Part shown: piece by piece, positions 11,601-23,900 of the stretch
Position numbering within the stretch: position 1 is the stretch's first letter
Layout of the letters: each line of letters starts with the position of its first letter
Assembly: GCF_018812025.1 (NCBI RefSeq)
Contig: NC_063045.1
Coordinates: 20,625,420-20,689,419 of the forward strand
From: Megalobrama amblycephala
Taxonomy: Eukaryota > Chordata > Actinopteri > Cypriniformes > Xenocyprididae
Length of the DNA stretch: 64,000 bases
Direction: 5' to 3'
Notes under the pieces: model-generated
Databases searched by the model: none
What the model saw: the letters and a program-made list of their open reading frames with translations, nothing else
Told to the model about the DNA's origin: nothing
Made by a program: the position numbers and the translations under genes

Positions 11601-14600
11601 TGCATTTCAGGTCCAGAATGTAGTTCTACAGATTTTTGTGAACAAAGATCTCCACCCAGAGCTGCGCATGGTCTCATGGATTGTGCTTTTTGAGACAAAA
11701 CCAGGCATGGGTCTGGTTATTACTCTTGCACGTGCTCTTTCGAAGGAACCAAATCTACAGGTGGCCAGTCTCGTGTACTCTCACATGAAAGCCTTGACAA
11801 GGAGCACATCCCCTGAGTTTGCTCCAATGTGAGTTTACACTAACAAATGCTGCAATATTTTTCAACATACAGATGTATAAATCTTCAACATCTACAATCT
11901 TTTCCTGTGTATTTCAGTGCTGCGGCCTGCAATGTTGCCATCAGGATACTAAGCCCAAAACTGGAAAAACTTTGCTTTCTTTACAGCAAAGCAATTTTCT
12001 TGGATGGTTATGAGCGTAAGAAAGTTATGTTGACCTCCAATGGTGTTACATGCCAGGAGATGTTTTCCTCTGAAAACGTACTGATTAGTTTCATTGTTTA
12101 GCTCGTCTCATGGTTGGTGCTGTTGGTAGTGCTTTCATCATCAATGATGTTGCCACCGTCCTGCCCAGAGCTGTTGTAGCTAAAGCACGTGCTTACCTTG
12201 CTGGAGCTGCCACTGATGTGATTGAGGTGAGTAGCTATAAAGATGCAATTCTTCTCAGTTCTTCTCATTAATTTCTTAAAACCCATACTGTACCTAATTC
12301 TTTCAGGTTGGCATCAGAACTGATGGAATTCAGGAGGCTCTTCTGAAATCTCCATTTCTGAAAGATGAAATGCAGCCCAGGATGAAACAAGTGCTCAAGG
12401 CTGTAAGTGTGGCATATTATAAATGTAATTTATTCAGTGTTTCTTAACAGCTACATATATATTTTTTGTCTATTTGTTATACTGCAGTTAAAAGCATTCA
12501 AGGCCCTCCCAAAGAAGCAGCCATTGGGCTCGATCTATGTGAAACTTCTTGGACAAGAGATCGCTTTTGCAAATGTTGGCAAAGCAGTTCTTGAACAGGC
12601 AACACAGGTCTATTGTAGTAATATAATTTCATATGAACTAAGGGTGTGTTCCCACTTGGCAGGTTTGATTTGATTAAAACAAACTCTGATGCAATTGCTC
12701 TGTTAGTGCGGTTTATTTGAATAAGTGTGAATGCTGCCATCCAAACCCTGGTACGCACCAAACGCACCCTGAAAAGGGATCTGAACAAAAAAGAACCAAG
12801 AGAACCAGACTACAAGTGTGAACACACCCTAAAACTCTGTTATATAAAATAATGTGCATTGTTTTCCTAAACTTTTAAGAAGAATGTTCAACATAGGGCT
12901 AACAATCAAATTTTATGGGAACGTTTTATTTTCATGGTCCCCTTTAGACATTCTGTTGACTATAAGTAACATTGCACCTACCAGTTGCACCTAATGTCAA
13001 TTACTAGTCATCAAGGTATTAGTAAACTGTTTGCTTAATAAATGCTAACACTTTATTCTGATGGTCCCCAAAAGACATTCTACTGACTATAAGTAACTGT
13101 AACACAGTTCATATGTACGGGAAGAAGGAGGCGGGAACCGGTGAACATTCAACAAAACTTTAATTCAAAATAAACAAATACAAAATGAAAGTAATGCCGG
13201 CAGACCCTCGCGGACGTCTGCCGGCCACACAAACATAATAAAACATAACGTAAAGTCCAGGCCTGGTCCTCTCTCGTCCTTCACTGTCGTTGCTCCTCCT
13301 TTTATGCTCCCGGAGCACCTCCGTGAGAGACTCAAGGCCCATTGCCCCTCGCAGGCCGGGGGGTACTCCCGCGATTGCGCTTACTCCCACTCCCCCCCCC
13401 GGGGGCCTGTCTCAGCAGCCGCAGCACCTGGGGGTAAGGACAGACGAGACGAGAGAAAGGAGACGGAAGTAAGGGGAGCGACAGGACAAGAGAGGGGAGA
13501 GAGGAAAAAGAAAAAAAAAAATCTCAGCCAGCCGAGAGGCTCTTCCTCGCGGTGCCATGCTATGGTACTGGGTGCTCGGTGGACGGCCCGATCCTCGACC
13601 ACCTCCTGGCAGCCGGCGATGGCTCCTCCGGTTGAGGGCAGCCGGCAGCGAGTCCGCCGTCCCCTGCTCCTCCCCTTTCATGCCGGTAGCAGGCTCCAGC
13701 CCACGGCGGACGACGGCACTCCTCCGCTCCCTCCAGGACGGCAGCCACCCCACCTCGTCCCAGGAGCACGGCATCCGGGTCTCCATCCCACCTTTCACAA
13801 GGCTCCAGTACCACCGCAACAGTTCGTATGTACGGGAAGAAGGAGTCGGGAACCGGCGAACATTCAACAAAACTTTAATTCAAAATAAACAAATACAAAA
13901 CGAAAGTACAAACATAATAAAACATAACGTAAAGTCCAGGCCTGGTCCTCTTTCATCCTTCACTGTCGTCGCTCCCCCTTTTATGCTCCCGAAGGTCCTC
14001 CGTGAGAGACTCAAGGCCGGTGCGCCTCGCAGGTGATGCTCGTTATCACTTGCGTCACCGGCCTCGCGCCGTTCCCTCGCGGCTCTCGCCCGCCCTGCTC
14101 GCCACAGTAACTTTGCAAATTCATGTCAACTTATTCTACTAGCCCTAACCCTACCAGTCTACTAATACTCTAATGAGAGTTAGTTGATCTGTAGGTGCAA
14201 CATTACTTATAGTCAACAGGATATTTAAAGAGGACCATCAAAATAAGTATAACCAATTTGATCTACAGCTTACCACTGGAGGCTATATACCTGAACTGGC
14301 AGGGGAAGCACTTAAAGCAATGCAGAATGGCATTGCTTTCAAATATGCCAAGCCCCTGCTGGTGGCTGAAGTGCGTCGCATCTTCCCATCAGTGGCTGGT
14401 GTACCCATGGAGTTTAGTTTGTACACTGCTGCGGTTGCTGCTGCTAATCTGAAGGGTAAAACAGTCTCAAAAGCACATTAGTCAATTTGAAGTTAGTCTC
14501 TTTTGTAACAAAGAATGACACACAGAAAATGTACTGTAGTTTTTGTTTTTTAAACTTCTTTCTTATTGCCATCATATCCAGTCCAGGCTATTATTACACC

Positions 14601-17600
14601 ACCTCTAACTGAAAACATCAGTGTTGCTCATCTGATGAAGACAGATGTGAAGTTAACCACTGAAATTTTACCCAGCATTGCCTTACAGACCTTTGCTGTA
14701 ATGGGACTAAACACTGGCTTTATTCAAGCTGCTTCCATGGCCAGAGGAAAGATCAGTACATTTTTTCCTTTAAAAGTAGAAGCAAAGTTTAACATCCCAA
14801 ATGCTAATTTCAAGATACAGGTCTTTCCTATTGTACTTCCAGTGTATGCTGTGACTGCACGGTAGGGAATATTTTGAGTAGTCCTTCACCACTGTCTGTA
14901 TCATTTCACCACTGTATCACTGCCACCATCTCATAACTCAAGTGGCATTTTATGCTTCTTGTCCTAAACTAGCATTGAAACTTTGTCAGTAACCAGAAAC
15001 ATTAAGGAGGTCAATGCAGAGAGAATTACACCCATTGTACCTGAGGCGGTAGTTGGGCAACATTCACAAGAAATACATACCTCCATGATTTCACCTGGAG
15101 ATTTGGTAAGATACTATAATAAGAGATTTGTTTGGCTATATACGTGTTGTAAAAAGAGAATTTCTAATCATTTGTTTTATTTATCCCTACATAGTCATCT
15201 GAAAACGTTAACCATTTGGCATCTGTTATGCCACCTGCTGAGGAACCTGAACTGAGGACAAGTGTTCCAGTTCACAGAACTGTTTGTTCTGTTGTACCTC
15301 ACATTGGAGTCAAAGCATGCATGGAGATTATGTCCTGTAATGCTGACTTCATCAAAAACACCACCCTTTATAACATGATTGGACAGCATGGAGTACATAT
15401 TAACATAGCTCGAGGCAAGTATCTGAAATAAAAACTATACAAATGACATCTTCAGAGTTTCGTCAGAATTATGTTTGTTATAAAATTAAAAATTATTTAT
15501 CTTATAATTTATTTATTGACAGCTGATGGTCCTGCTGTTGAGGGACTAGAGCTAGAGGTCCAACTGGGTCCAAGAGCTGCTAAAAAGCTCCTTAAAGAAA
15601 TAAACATTGGTGATGCAAAGACTCCCAAGTTCAAGACTGTCCTTCAGAAATTGAAGGAAATACTAGAGGGTGGACAGAGGAACAATAACTCCAGGTTCTT
15701 CAACCATAATGTATTGTTTTACCCTAGAAGCACCAGTAGCCACAGCATTAGTTCCAGCAGTTCTGTTCGCTCTTCCAACTCTCATCTGTCCAAAGTGAGT
15801 TTTCATTATCACACTGGTAAATTCACACTACAGGACTTGGATACCAGGCATGTCTAGATATTTAATGTATCGGCGACACATCGGCGCTTCTCTCAAATCA
15901 CAACTTTGATCATTCAAACAGTAATTGTCACTCATGTGAATGCCTCAGATTTTGAGTTTTTGACAGCAATCTCCATCAACTGTCGGCAATGTAAAATTAG
16001 GGCTAAAATTGTGCAGCATGTGGCTGACATTAGGAAATAAATGAAAGAAAAAACATCATTTACTAAAGTCAATGTTTTAGTGTTTTACTTTTAAAACTAT
16101 TTTATTTTTATTCTGGATCACTAGGAACTTTCCAGTGGACAAAACAGTGAACGTTTCAAGCCTGTTAAGGAGGTGGTATGACAGTTCCCATCAGCAAATC
16201 TTTGATAAACCCTTTTTTTAGGGCTGGGCGATATATTGCATGCGATTGTCACGCGCATTTCGTCAGTAAAGCCGGTTCCCTGATTACCGCGAAATCGCCA
16301 TCACCTGCTTTCAAATGGAGCGGCATTTAATAGACAGAACCGTAGTTCACTGACAAGTTACGCAATATCGCGTTCATTATCGAAGGAGATTCATCTACGA
16401 TAATGAACGCGATATTGCGTAGCTTGTCAGTGAACTACGGTTCTGTCTATTAAATGGCGTTCCATTTGAAAGCAGGTGATGGCGATTTCGCGGTAATCAG
16501 GGAACCGGCTTTACTGACGAAATGCGTGTGACAATCGCATACAATATATCGCCCAGCCCTACCTTTTTTTTATTTATTTATTTTTTTTACATAGATTAAT
16601 TGGTAAATGTCTTTACAATGCAGCAGGCTATATTCCTTGGGGACTCACTTCCTCCAGTGTTTGCTATCATTGCACGAGTTGTGAGAGTTGATCGCAAATT
16701 GTTGGGGTACCAGCTTGTTGCTTACCTGGACAGGCCCACCTCAAGAGTGCAGATCATTGTGGTCTCTATTGCAGTGAAGGACAACTGGAAGATGTGTGCC
16801 AATGGCATCCTGCTGAGCAAGCACGAAGTTGCTGTAAGAAATTTCATGAAATGGGTTCAGGTTTCAGATAACACTTTTGTTATGTTAGGGGTGTACAATT
16901 CTGCTCCTGGATGGCCAGTTTAGCTTCAGCCTGCCTAAACACACTTGAATGGAAGTTTCTAGTTATCTTCTTTAAGAAGGATTGGAGCTAAACTCTGCAG
17001 GAAAGTGGCCCTCCAGGAGCAGAACTGGACACTCTATCTATAACCCTATAAAATGTTCTTCAATCTAGGCAAGGATAGCCTGGGGTGCAGAGCGCCAACA
17101 ATATGCAATTTCCATCAGCGCAGGGGCTGGCAACCATGGTCCAAGTCCTATGGCGTATCTCAAAGTGAAGTGTGAGAAGGTGCCCACAATTATCACCACC
17201 TATGCCAAAAGGTTTGGTTACTCTCCATTTCGCAAAAGTTCCACTTCATAAATGTCAATGTGTCAACACTTTTTTTTTTCCTATTCAAGTTTGGCTGAAT
17301 ACATTCCTGGTGCGGCTCAAATGACTGGATTGGCCATTAGTGATGAAAAAAACATTGAGAGACAGATTGAACTGGTCATACTTGTCCCAACTGAAAGGAC
17401 CCTGGACATCATTATTAAGACCCCAACGGTAAGCAACAATCTAATGACTGACTCACTATGCCTTTATTGACAGCACTTTTTTTTTAAAAATGTGTGAATT
17501 TGCAGATGACTTTGTCCAAGTCAAACTTGGTTCTTCCAATCGCTTTAACTTTTGAAGCTGTCCAGGCCTATCCAGAAGAAGATGTCATGAACATAATTCG

Positions 17601-18735
17601 AAACCTTTATATAGAGGCTAGTTCAGGTTAGTAAAGTCTAATGGCCTTTCGTTTTTGTGACTATCTTTATCTTCACTAAATGATTTGTTTGTCTCACTGT
17701 TTAGCTAAATGCAGTAAGGTCAGAAATACCTTGACTACTTTCAACCATAGGATATACAACTATGTAATTCCACTTTCCTGCTACCAAGTCTTGGTTCAAG
17801 ACTGCACTTCAGAGCATAAATTCATAGTACTAATAAAAAAGGAGGATGTCTTTGAGCATGAAGACCTAAACATTAAGGTGGCAGACATGTAAGTCCTGCT
17901 TACTGATATTACTAGTTCCACAAAGAAACCTCACTGCAATATTAATTTTTTTTTTTTCTCACAACAGTGATGTAAACATTTACCACAAGCGCAGTGCAAT
18001 GAAGGTTAAAATGAATGGAATTGAAGTACCAACCACAAATATTTCATACCAGCACCCAACAGGTTGAGGTTCTCTCCACATTAATTTGGTATAAAAGTCT
18101 GTTGCTTGCATTAGCATTTCACTTTTTAGACTTGAAATGCAATTAGAAAAATAAGTATTTGAAATGCATTTTATGCAATTAAATATAACATTTAATGGGA
18201 TGGTTACTACCTTGGGAAGGAAGACTTGGTATGTTCTCCTGTAAATTTTAGTTTTTTTCTTTATAGGAACCATACGAATTGAAAAGAAGGGTCAAGGCAT
18301 CGCTCTCTATGCACCAAGCCATGGTCTACAAGAGGTCTACTGTGACACTGATCAGTGGAAGGTAAAACATAACTTAACAGACCAGTATATGTGGTCATTG
18401 AATTAAACTTAAACTATGTTAGGGTATCACAGTTTAATTTGATATTACAAACAATACGCTCAAGGTGTTAAAGGGTTAGTTCACCCAAAAATGAAAATAA
18501 TGTAATTTATTACTCACCCTCATGTCGTTCCACACCGTAAAACCTTTGTTCACCTTCAGAACACAAAGTAAGACATTTTTGATGAAATTCGATGGCTTAG
18601 TGAGGCCTCTGTTGCCAGCAATGTCACTGAACCTCTCAAAATCCAGAAAGATACTAAATGCATATTTAAAACAGTTCATGTGACTACACTGGTTCTACCT
18701 TAATATTGTAAAGCAATGAAAATACTATTTGTGCG

Positions 18736-18773
<38 letters not shown>

Positions 18774-19490
18774 ACTTTTCAACAATATCTAGTGATGGTC
18801 GATTTTAAAACACTGCTTCGAAGCTTTACTAGTCTTTTGTTTTGAATCAGTGGTTCAGTCCATTGTAAGATAAAAAGAGGTTTCCCCGATTTTGCAGATT
18901 TATGTTGCGGACTGGATGAAGGGACAGACTTGTGGACTGTGTGGAATGGCTGATGGAGAAATCTTACAGAATTATCGTACACCCAGTGGATACCTGACCA
19001 AGAGCTCAGTCAGCTTTGTTCACTCATGGGTGCTTCCTGCTGAGAGCTGCCATGATGCTGACCGTAAGTGTTTTACTGCTAAAACAATTCACTCGAATAA
19101 AATGCATTTATTGTATTTCATCTACCCCAGAGTGTCAAATGAAGCTTGAAACTGTGGAACTGGAGAAGCAGAAGTCAGATAGGCAAGAGTCCAAATGCTA
19201 CTCTGTTGAGCCCGTGTTGCGTTGCCTGCCTGGCTGTCTGCCAATTAGGACTAGTCATATCACTGTTGGATACTACTGCCTGCCTTCTAGTAAGACCTTC
19301 ATCCACTGAATTTTCATACAACATTTCATCGATTTCTTTTTTAGAAGCAACAATTTAATTTGATGCTTTTGTTTCAGATCTAAAATCAATCCTTTCTGCA
19401 AATCTGAGCAGCAACTATGAGAAGACTGAAGATCTGATAGAAACTGCAGAAGCCCATGTGGCCTGTTACTGTACAGAGGAGTGTGTTTAA
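8654..19490 (+). CDS. vtg: Vitellogenin gene A, divergent, with vWD C-terminus
   Basis: Secreted yolk-precursor lipoprotein; 32 exons give an open frame of 1604 aa. Exons: 8654-8693, 8794-8814, 8907-9058, 9163-9411, 9486-9647, 9782-9930, 10028-10178, 10288-10445, 10516-10681, 10773-10898, 11170-11388, 11611-11828, 11918-12015, 12102-12226, 12307-12402, 12488-12607, 14269-14455, 14582-14861, 14973-15105, 15195-15414, 15523-15794, 16125-16175, 16627-16833, 17069-17211, 17290-17428, 17506-17626, 17705-17888, 17968-18062, 18267-18361, 18898-19063, 19131-19289, 19378-19490. Signal peptide MRTVLVALTIALV, then the N-terminal lipid-transport module. Exon 5 has the likely receptor-binding segment (ITKSRDL). 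Exon 21 has a short Ser-rich phosvitin-like part, interrupted and weaker than in B-D. The vWD end carries CGLCG in exon 30. Oddities against gene B: exons 18 and 19 are fused, the 78-bp exon 24 is absent, and introns 6 and 20 start with GC. The start was chosen by alignment with the other copies. It resembles the vWD-bearing type II group; exact orthology is uncertain. Confidence 0.9.
10917..11110. mobile_element. Short hAT-like repeat in gene A intron 10
   Basis: The left part (GGGATGGGCAACTTCAGTCC) and the right part (GGAGATAAACTCTGCAGGAC) resemble the two ends of a short repeat that recurs at 11438-11580 and 16888-17032. Limits are approximate and no target duplication was settled. Confidence 0.45.
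11438..11580. mobile_element. Short inverted-repeat element in gene A intron 11
   Basis: CAACTCCAGTC near the left end is mirrored by GACTGGAGTTG near the right end. It looks related to the element in intron 10. Boundaries are approximate. Confidence 0.45.
12642..12829. mobile_element. Harbinger-like MITE in gene A intron 16
   Basis: The ends GGGTGTGTTCCCACTTG and CAAGTGTGAACACACCC are inverted repeats with one mismatch. TAA flanks both sides (12639-12641 and 12830-12832), fitting the TWA target preference of PIF/Harbinger elements. It is 188 bp with no coding capacity. Confidence 0.75.
12923..14246. mobile_element. Inverted-repeat transposon split by an LTR element
   Basis: The left end (TTATTTTCATGGTCC, then GACTATAAGTAAC) recurs inverted at the right end (GTTGA... 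to GGACCATCAAAATAA). A second internal copy of the end-like sequence lies near 13050-13097. The LTR retroelement at 13098-14106 is inserted in it. Boundaries are approximate. Confidence 0.6.
13098..14106 (-). mobile_element. Non-autonomous LTR retroelement in gene A intron 16
   Basis: Read on the minus strand, the element starts TGTGGCGAGC and ends GTGTTACA, with GTAAC (plus-strand) duplications at 13093-13097 and 14107-14111. Two related LTR-like segments (about 13098-13350 and 13815-14106) flank a GC-rich interior of roughly 460 bp. A C-run near 13390-13400 could be the polypurine tract read from the other strand. No protease, reverse transcriptase or integrase is present. Open frames inside (up to 194 aa) look like low-complexity readings of GC-rich sequence. 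Its GC content contrasts sharply with the vtg introns. Confidence 0.72.
16220..16560. mobile_element. Fold-back MITE in gene A intron 22
   Basis: The ends AGGGCTGGGCGATATATTG and its reverse complement open two near-perfect inverted arms of about 160 bp each, meeting near 16385. It is bounded on both sides by T-rich sequence. It fills the intron where gene B has an extra 78-bp exon. Confidence 0.8.
16888..17032. mobile_element. Short hAT-like inverted-repeat element in gene A intron 23
   Basis: TTCTGCTCCTGGATGGCC near the left end is mirrored by GGCCCTCCAGGAGCAGAA near the right end. This is the best-preserved copy of the short family seen also in introns 10 and 11. Confidence 0.6.
18471..18770. 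repeat. Interspersed repeat ending in poly(A), gene A intron 29
   Basis: GGGTTAGTTCACCCAAAAAT at 18473 onward is a phrase I recognise from a very abundant cyprinid repeat. The copy is one-sided, and a run of about 33 A (18738-18770) follows. Family assignment is from general familiarity. Confidence 0.5.
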
Positions 19491-20795
19491 CACTGTAGCA
19501 AAATTGCAACGTTTTTTTTTTTTGTTTGTTTGTTGTTGTTTTCTTTAAAAAATTATACTAGCTAAACTAAATTTATTTATGGGTTAAAACTACATCACAT
19601 CACTACATCACATCAGCGCAAGCTCTGAAATGTATCACAATTGCTAATTTGGCAGGTAAATAAGTAAATTTCCCCCCTATAATTTAATAAATATGGTCTT
19701 TAGATATTTCTTTTGATGTAACAATATCAGACATAAGTCTATGCATAGTCATACACAATTCTATACATTTACATTAGTTGATACATTATGAACTAACAAT
19801 GAAGAATAATTAACATTAACCAAAATTAATAAATGCTGTGAAGAATATTGTTCATTGTTAATTCCAAAACCTAATACATTAACTAATGTTCACACATTCG
19901 TAACTAAATATTGCCTTCAATGAATAAAATAACACCACAAATTTGTGACATTACATTATTTCTCTCTCTAAAGCATTACTATTTAAGCAAATCTATGCAA
20001 CTGTACATATCTGTTTGACTCTAACTGTACATTGTTTCAGTATACTAACATGTGTAACCACAGCATCATGGCTACCATCCTCTCACAACTGTTCTTTTAT
20101 TACTTTTTGCCCATTGTTTCACTGCATCTACCCATATTTGAGGTACAAAGAACATCATATAATAATTATGTCTACATAAATTCCACATACTGCTGATGTT
20201 TTGTGAATTCTAATTATATTTTGCCATATGCATAAACATGACAACCATGTGATTTGGATGTTTATCAATATTAGAAACAATGACCATGACTTCTTGATCT
20301 GTTTGCTGTGTGCAAGTCAAAATTGCATGATGCACATGACATGACATTGCTTTTATGAAAGTGTCTATTTATGACTTATTTTGACTGATGTACTACTAAA
20401 TGTAATTTTAAGTTTATTGAACAGTGAAAAATGTGTCAAAATGTGAAATGCATAAGTGCAAGCATATATGAATGATAATCTATCTATCTAGAAATATAAC
20501 TAGTGCCAACTATCATTTTTTATTCATATTATTTTTATTTTAAGTGACTGACAATCATTCAACTTTCAAAATTGATTAAATTCTATAATTGATAAAACCA
20601 AAATATTTTAATTGGGCATTGTTATATTTAGGTAAATTTGAAAGTATTCTAAACATTTTTTTAGAATACCAAAAAAATGCGAAGTATTCTAAATGTTTTT
20701 TCTTGAGATTAAATAGTGAAATATATATTATAGTTTATTATATATTATATATATAGTTTCACTGTGGACAATGGCCTAAGGATGTCATGATGAGA
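19491..20795. other. Intergenic spacer between vtg A and vtg B
   Basis: AT-rich sequence with no gene. AATAAA at 19686-19691 is the likely poly(A) signal of gene A, about 200 bp after its stop codon. The last part begins the upstream block shared with genes C and D. Confidence 0.6.
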
Positions 20796-20808
20796 GGCCA
20801 GGGTGGCC
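20796..20808. promoter_or_regulatory. Estrogen-response-like palindrome upstream of vtg B
   Basis: GGCCAGGGTGGCC is a perfect palindrome with a 3-bp spacer. It matches the consensus estrogen response element GGTCAnnnTGACC at 8 of 10 defined positions. It lies about 130 bp before the TATA box, inside a block conserved upstream of genes C and D. Function is inferred from vtg biology. Confidence 0.55.
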
Positions 20809-20919
20809 TAACCTCTAAATGATATCTCTTATCAATAATCTAACCAGCCAAAGCTTATTTTCAGTGTAAGACGCACACATAGAAACGTTCGTTAATCATT
20901 ATTTTAGAATGAATATTTG

Positions 20920-20944
20920 CTCAGCAAAAAATGAAAACTATAAA
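20920..20944 (+). promoter_or_regulatory. Core promoter of vtg gene B
   Basis: CTCAGCA (20920-20926) and TATAAA (20939-20944) lie 45 bp (TATA start) before the ATG, implying a very short 5' untranslated region. The sequence between TATA and ATG is closely similar in genes B, C and D. Confidence 0.75.
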
Positions 20945-20983
20945 AGTCTGTACTTTTCTTGAATTCTTCACAAACCACCAGCC

Positions 20984-23900
20984 ATGAGAGCTGTTGTGCT
21001 TGCCTTGACTCTAGCCTTTGTGGGTAAGAAAATGCATTGATTGGAAAATTTTATTAGATGCAACTTTATTTTTAGATATTTGTCTCATTGTCTTTATTGT
21101 TTCTTTTAGCGAGTCAACAGATTAACCTTGGTAAGTGTTATGATTTAGTTTAGACTATATATAAATATATATAAAAGGTTAGGCTACATATATATAAAAT
21201 TATGTTTCAGTTCCTGAGTTTGCCCTGGATAAGACCTATGTGTACAAGTATGAGGCTCTGCTCTTGGGTGGTCTTCCTCAAGAAGGTCTGGCCAGAGCAG
21301 GTATAAAAGTCAGCAGCAAGGTTCACCTCAGTGCCGTGACAGAAAACACCTTCCTGATGAAGGTAATGACTATTAAAAAACAAAAAGGTCCCAGCTAGCC
21401 CCTACTATTACAAGCAATCATACAATAAATTAAATGTACAATCAATTAAATGAAAATGTCCCCTTACAGCTCATGGATCCTCTACTCCACGAATATGCTG
21501 GCATTTGGCCCAAGGATCCATTTGTTCCTGCCACTAAGCTCACCTCAGCTCTGGCTGCTCAGCTTCAGATTCCCATCAAGTTTGAGTATGCTAATGGTGT
21601 GGTTGGAAAGGTGTTCGCCCCTGCAGGAGTCTCCCCTACAGTGCTGAACTTGCACAGAGGAATCCTCAACATCCTTCAGCTCAATCTCAAGAAGACCCAA
21701 AACATCTATGAACTGCAAGAGGTGAAAAAGTGCTCCTAGTACATTTTTTAAATCTCTTTTAAGTTCTACAATCTTATTTATTTTACTTGTTCTTCAAGGC
21801 TGGAGCTCAGGGAGTGTGCAAGACTCAGTATGTCATCAGTGAGGATCCAAAGGCCAACCACTTTATTGTCACCAAGGCTAAGGATCTGAGTCACTGCCAG
21901 GAGAGAATCATGAAGGATGTTGGCTTGGCATATGCTGACAGGTGTGCTGAATGCACGAAGGTAATGAAAAAGACAACATAAAATTGAGAAATCTACCTAT
22001 TATGTTGCTAACTATTGCTAATGCTAAATTGTTTGTTTTTTAGTCCATATCTGTTGGCTTTGAGGCAATCTATATGCTAGTGTATTAACTTTAAGCAGCT
22101 ATGTGCTAGTCTTTGTCTTCTAAGAAAAATAGACCACAAATGTTGATAACTTGCCTTGCACTCATGAAAGTATAAATAAAACATTCTCTAGACTGAAAAA
22201 AGGAAACTTACCTGTCTCTCAACAGAGGATCAAGAGTCTCACTGAAACTGCAACTTACAACTACATCATGAAACCAGCTGCAGCCGGTGTACTGATCGCT
22301 GAAGCAAGAGTTGAAGAAGTGCATCAGTTTTCACCCTTCAATGAGATCCATGGTGCTGCCCAGATGGAAGCAAAGTATGATTAGTCCTCTGTGAGATTTC
22401 TCTTAAAATATGAAGTAACAATATTTAGTGACATATTACATAATATTACATAGTGAAGGTGCACAAATATATATATATATATTTATTGTTACAGACAAAC
22501 CTTGGCTTTTGAAGAGATTCAGAAGAACCCTGTTGTTCCTATCAAAGCTGATTATTTGGCCCGTGGATCCCTGCAGTATGAGTTTGCAACTGAGATTCTC
22601 CAGACCCCCATTCAACTCATGAAGATCAGTGATGCACCAGCACAGGTAAAGACGTAGATTGATTTACCTTTAATGCATCAAAGCTTTAAGTTATAAGAAA
22701 ATGTATCCACTTTAAACTGTCAAGATTTGACGCATGAATATTGTCTTTACTCTTACCAGATTGTGGAGGTCCTACAGCACTTGGTTGTAAACAATGTGGC
22801 CATGGTCCATGATGATGCTCCTCTTAAGTTTGTTCAGCTCGTCCAGCTCCTGCGTGCTGCCACCTTGGAGAATATTGAGGCCATCTGGGCTCAGTTCAAG
22901 GACAAACCAGTTTACAGGTTAAATTTTGTAAAAATGTTAAAAGCAATATAGTTAAAATGTTCTACTTAAAACAAATAATCTGTTATAGGCGCTGGCTTCT
23001 GGATGCTCTTCCAGCTGTTGGCACACCGGTCATTGTGAAATTAATCAAGGAGAAGTTCCTGGCTGGTGAACTTACCATTCCCGAGTTCATTCAGGCTCTT
23101 GTAGTTGCTCTGCAAATGGTCACTGCTGATTTGGACACCATCCAGTTGACAGCTGTGAGTACATCTTTCTATACTCAAAATGCTGTTCTTTAAATCTTAC
23201 CTTAATCAAATGAATCATTTCTGTATTTTGTTGAACAGAGTTTGGCTTTGCATGAGAAAATCGCCACAATCCCAGCTCTTCGTGAAGTCCTCATGCTTGG
23301 ATATGGTTCCATGATTGCCAAACATTGCGTTGCAGTTCCCACTTGTCCTGCTGAGCTCCTCAGGGTAAACACCTCAAGCCCAGAAAGCATACTATTCTGT
23401 CAAGAACTTAATCTATAATATTGTTCTAAATGTATGTGTCTCAAACTCATTAGCCCATCCATGAGCTTGCTGCAGAGGCCATTTCCAAGAATGACATTCC
23501 TGAAATTACTTTGGCTCTGAAAGTTCTGGGCAATGCTGGTCACCCTGCTAGTCTTAAACCCATCATGAAGCTCCTTCCTGTACTAAAAACTGCAGCTGCT
23601 TCTGTGCCTATTAGAGTCCAGGTTGATGCCATCTTGGCCCTGAGGAACATTGCCAAGAAAGAACCCAAACTGGCAAGTGTCAGACATTGTAGGAATGAAC
23701 AACTGTAAAAGAAGATGATTAAGAATACTTTCTTCCAATAATATACTAATCTCGTTCCCTCCCTCAGGTTCAGCCAGTGGCCCTGCAGCTTGTATTGGAC
23801 AGGGCTCTCCACCCAGAAGTGCGAATGGTTGCTTGTATTGTGTTGTTTGAGGCAAAGCCCTCAGTGGCTCTCATGTCCAGTCTTTCTGGTGCTATGAAGA

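Noticed and set aside
13304..13888. Several open frames of 84-194 aa on both strands in intron 16 of gene A
   Set aside because: They overlap in many frames within a GC-rich LTR element and are of low complexity; none shows a protein motif.
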